Below, piece after piece: positions 14,288 through 16,129 of a stretch of DNA of 16,129 nucleotides. Both the position numbers and the translations under genes were made by a program. The DNA is from Lachnospiraceae bacterium. GTDB lineage: Bacteria; Bacillota_A; Clostridia; Lachnospirales; Lachnospiraceae. Positions within the stretch are counted from its first letter, which is position 1. Every line of letters starts with the position of its first letter. The stretch covers positions 1 through 16,129 of the forward strand of contig VSNT01000091.1 in assembly GCA_009774465.1 (NCBI GenBank). The letters run 5' to 3'. The notes under the pieces are model-generated. The model saw nothing but the letters and a program-made list of their open reading frames with translations. It was not told the origin of the DNA and made no database searches.

Positions 14288-14472
14288 TTATTTTAATAAT
14301 TGCTTTGCCTTGAAATAAATGTACAGCACAACAACTGCAAAAAACAGGCACATGAATAACCCTGACAAATCAGGATATGTTTTGCAGCATTGATTGGGGT
14401 TTTTCGGATTTACCCGGATCTTTATTGTTCTTCCGCTTTGGCAGACTCAAAATCAATAGTTGAACGCACTTT
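14288..14472 (-). pseudogene. Frameshifted C-terminal remnant of a second DUF3592-like gene
   Basis: Between the maa stop and the intact DUF3592-like gene, the minus strand encodes GRTIKIRVNPKNPNQCC, then YPDLSGLFMCLFFAVVVLY and a basic end, KAKQLLK, with a TAA at 14288-14290. This parallels AKIKVRVNPKKPNECC and the C-terminal helix of the neighbouring intact gene. The frame closes upstream at a TGA, while another frame continues the pattern as KVRSTIDFES, indicating a frameshift. The first half of the gene is absent: the remnant abuts the stop codon of the acetyltransferase gene. The paralogy is clear by eye; the break is probably a deletion plus a frameshift. Confidence 0.7.
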
Positions 14473-15057
14473 TCATTTATTTTCTCTCATTACCCGGCAG
14501 GGATTCCCATATGCTATGGTATTGTCCGGAATATCTTTTGTTACAACACTTCCTGCCCCAATTACAACATTATCTCCAATGGTAACTCCCGGCATAATAA
14601 TCACTCCTCCGCCGATCCACACATTATCTCCAATGGTAACCGGAGCCGTCTGAGTTTTGCAAAACTCAAAGGAACCATCTTCCTTTGGTTCTCCAAACCG
14701 TTCAACCGCATTTGTTGGGTGAAATGCTGTATATATTTGTACATTAGGCGCAATCAGCGCATTATTTCCAATCCGTATTTCGTTATCATCCAAAAATGTA
14801 CAATTCATATTTACTTCACAATTATTTCCAAAGTAAATGTTATTGCCATAATCTGCAAAAAAAGGCGCTGTAATCCACAGATTTTTTCCTTTTCCTCCTA
14901 ACAGTTCATTTAAAATTCTTTCTTTTTCCTGTGCATTTGCAGAAGCAGTATTATTATAATCTCTTACCAGATCCTTCGCCTTATGCCACTGTGTTAATAA
15001 TTCTGCATCTCCACAATCATAAAGCTGTCCTGCCAGCATTTTTTCTCTTTCTGTCAT
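14473..15057 (-). CDS. Maltose/galactoside O-acetyltransferase family (left-handed beta-helix)
   Basis: This 194-residue protein follows the Maa/LacA plan. The N-terminal helical domain MTEREKMLAGQLYDCGDAEL is the family's standard opening; then come ITAPFFADYGNNIYFG and hexapeptide repeats (IRIGNNALIAPNV, VTIGDNVWIGGGVIIMPGV, IGDNVVIGAGSVVTKDI) that build the left-handed beta-helix. The catalytic His is in YTAFHPTNAVER (His113). The C-terminal IAYGNPCRVMRE is typical. It transfers an acetyl group from acetyl-CoA to a sugar hydroxyl in the cytoplasm; the exact acceptor cannot be read from sequence, so no symbol is given. GGAGG lies 5 nt before the ATG, and the start is only 10 bp after the stop of the upstream DinB-like pseudogene, so the two were one transcript. 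Length and motifs are intact. Confidence 0.92.
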   Translation of the reverse strand: MTEREKMLAGQLYDCGDAELLTQWHKAKDLVRDYNNTASANAQEKERILNELLGGKGKNLWITAPFFADYGNNIYFGNNCEVNMNCTFLDDNEIRIGNNALIAPNVQIYTAFHPTNAVERFGEPKEDGSFEFCKTQTAPVTIGDNVWIGGGVIIMPGVTIGDNVVIGAGSVVTKDIPDNTIAYGNPCRVMRENK

Positions 15058-15067
15058 AACTTCCTCC

Positions 15068-15580
15068 CTAAAAATAATTTGGCATTGGCTCTAAAGGATA
15101 TTCTCCACTCATATTAAGCACATAGGGCCATTTCCCTGCATCCTCTATCATAAATCCGTAAATAATTCCCATGTGACGGTGCCAATGCCGAAACTGCCCT
15201 AAAATCAAGCGAAATCTGCTCATGTCACAATTTTCAGGCTGCCTGCAAAGCTCGGTATCTTCAAGTGTTTCGATATAATCTTGTATTTTTTTCTGAATCC
15301 GATAGAAATAACTTTCAAGCTGATTTCTTTCCAGATATTCTTTCTGTGGAATTACATTCAAATCTGCCAGTGTATCCGTATGAAACTCCGGATTTTTATA
15401 TGCGGTATCACCTGGATTTATGTACCATCTATCCATAGAATACAGCGTATGATACAGATATTTCCACATGGGAATTCCATCATACCGCTTATCCCAAAGC
15501 TCATCAGGAATACATTTTATCAGATTTTCCGTCTCTCACAATGCTCTTTTGGTCAGATATCTTATGTCATCACTTAACAT
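15068..15580 (-). pseudogene. DinB-like protein gene interrupted by in-frame TGA
   Basis: The longest open stretch (15068-15469) begins at an internal Met in MWKYLYHTLYSMDRWYINPGD, but the same frame upstream still reads as the family: MLSDDIRYLTKRAL, then TGA at 15536-15538, then ETENLIKCIPDELWDKRYDG-IP joining MWKYL. The full protein would have about 170 residues starting at the ATG at 15578-15580, with GGGGG about 9 nt before it. The His pattern YHTLYSMDRW and RHWHRHMGIIYGF fits the DinB superfamily helical bundle, whose metal-binding His residues serve thiol-dependent enzymes. The nearby TGAs that end maa, the sigma-like gene and others are ordinary stops, so this is a nonsense mutation or sequencing error, not recoding. 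A shorter product from 15469 would lack the first helix and probably not fold. Confidence 0.75.
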
Positions 15581-15631
15581 GCTCTTTTGCCCCCATCCTG
15601 CCCGAATGCCATAATCCTGTAATAACAATTC

Positions 15632-15838
15632 TCAGTCAATTTTTTCAAAAGCAACCGTCTGTTCTTTCATGGATATTATTCCAACCTGATAACCATATTC
15701 CGTGAGCTCCTTTTTATATTTCAAAAAAGAATGGTCTATAGGTATTCCTGTAATATCCTGTATTTGTCCAAAGGTAAGTTTAAAAGATTGATTGCCTTCC
15801 TTATGTATATATTCCCATAGTGCATTGTATTTGCTCAT
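15632..15838 (-). CDS. Conserved small protein of unknown function (68 residues)
   Basis: The likely product starts MSKYNALWEYIHKEGNQSF and continues KLTFGQIQDITGIPIDHSFL, KYKKELTEYGYQVG and ISMKEQTVAFEKID. I have the impression of a common small clostridial protein, possibly of the DUF7662 kind, but cannot name a function. The frame remains open 16 codons further upstream; those residues lie within the preceding ORF and look unlike the conserved start, so I chose the ATG at 15836-15838, with AAAGG about 11 nt upstream. It begins one base after the stop of the upstream 67-codon ORF, so translation is probably coupled. The TIPIDHSFLKYK-type motif and soluble, charged composition suggest a small DNA- or protein-binding module; this is a guess. 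Confidence 0.65.
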   Translation of the reverse strand: MSKYNALWEYIHKEGNQSFKLTFGQIQDITGIPIDHSFLKYKKELTEYGYQVGIISMKEQTVAFEKID

Positions 15839-15839
15839 A

Positions 15840-16043
15840 TTATACCGTACCTTTCCCACATAATTTCTTTTCAATTTCCAGCACATCCGGAAAAATCAAT
15901 TTTGCTCCTTTTCTTTGCAACGCCAAGACTTTTCCTGCTTTATCTTTCAACAACTTTTCCAGATTACCACTCACCCGAACCGGATCTTTTGATTTTCTAT
16001 CAATATATTCATTTTTTATATATTGTAATGTTATCGGACACAT
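15840..16043 (-). CDS. Small ORF of unknown function, possibly the 3' part of a longer gene
   Basis: A 67-codon ORF whose middle, NEYIDRKSKDPVRVSGNLEKLLKDKAGKVLALQRKG, is charged and protein-like. I do not recognise it. The frame stays open for about 12 further codons upstream (IYEKAFLIQN before MCPITLQY) to a TGA near 16080, and there is no good Shine-Dalgarno site before the ATG at 16041-16043. It may use another start, or be the surviving end of a larger gene. Its stop overlaps the spacing to the next small gene by design of a coupled pair (TAA, one base, ATG). The DNA from 16080 to the window end shows no further gene I can support. Confidence 0.4.
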   Translation of the reverse strand: MCPITLQYIKNEYIDRKSKDPVRVSGNLEKLLKDKAGKVLALQRKGAKLIFPDVLEIEKKLCGKGTV

Positions 16044-16129
16044 ATTTTGAATAAGGAAAGCTTTTTCATATATTTTTCATCAAATATCGATCTGGAAAAT
16101 CAATAAAGTATTGATCAGTTATATAATAG

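Noticed and set aside
424..15538. Reassignment of TGA to a sense codon, suggested by two otherwise intact frames with internal TGA
   Set aside because: Several intact genes here end in TGA (the sigma-like, HTH_16, GNAT-ProXp and maa-type genes), and the residues expected at the two internal sites are not a consistent amino acid. Nonsense mutations are simpler.

Overview
The window looks like a chromosome segment of a low-GC Gram-positive anaerobe of the Clostridia, most likely Lachnospiraceae. This is an inference from Firmicutes-type Shine-Dalgarno sites, an FMN riboswitch with its own terminator in front of a RibU-type ECF transporter subunit, an argJ-argB-argD cluster, and sigma/HTH genes of the kind carried by clostridial conjugative transposons. 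Nearly all genes lie on the minus strand; one ATPase gene lies on the plus strand.

Layout. (1) 1-2700 is accessory, defence-like DNA: a YhcG-type PD-(D/E)XK nuclease gene broken by an in-frame TGA and clipped at its 5' end, then a stand-alone 499-residue protein with a C-terminal PD-(D/E)XK-like motif, with its own promoter and terminator hairpin. (2) 2768-3640 is a fragment of an integrative conjugative element: a small HTH_16-type protein, a sigma-like factor that probably starts at a GTG, and a 36-codon ORF whose Shine-Dalgarno site sits in the loop of a perfect hairpin. No conjugation or integrase gene is visible. (3) 3854-4816 is a complete riboflavin-uptake unit: consensus promoter, FMN riboswitch, intrinsic terminator, ribU. 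(4) 4990-6340 is a plus-strand AAA_14/DUF4143 ATPase with a short inverted repeat in its leader, ending at a bidirectional terminator. (5) 6436-12140 is the arginine-biosynthesis operon, transcribed leftwards: GNAT, argJ, argB, a nested palindromic element of 156-205 bp, argD, and an orphan solute-binding protein without a lipobox. No argC, argF, argG or argH is present. (6) 12226-15838 is a tightly packed leftward series of accessory enzymes: two small ORFs, a DinB-like gene broken by TGA, a maa-type acetyltransferase, the frameshifted tail of a DUF3592-like gene next to an intact paralogue, a P-loop kinase, and an unusual GNAT-ProXp (YbaK-type aminoacyl-tRNA deacylase) fusion. Gaps are short from the maa gene to the arginine genes, so read-through into them is possible.

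How the genes work together. ArgJ, ArgB and ArgD cover the acetyl-cycle steps of ornithine synthesis except the ArgC reduction. RibU needs a shared ECF energizing module encoded elsewhere. I see no complete new multi-gene system. The most unusual items are the nested palindrome inside the arg operon, the GNAT-ProXp fusion, the unnamed 499-residue nuclease-like gene, and the acidic, lipobox-less solute-binding protein tied to arginine synthesis. All family names come from recognising motifs by eye; no database search was run.
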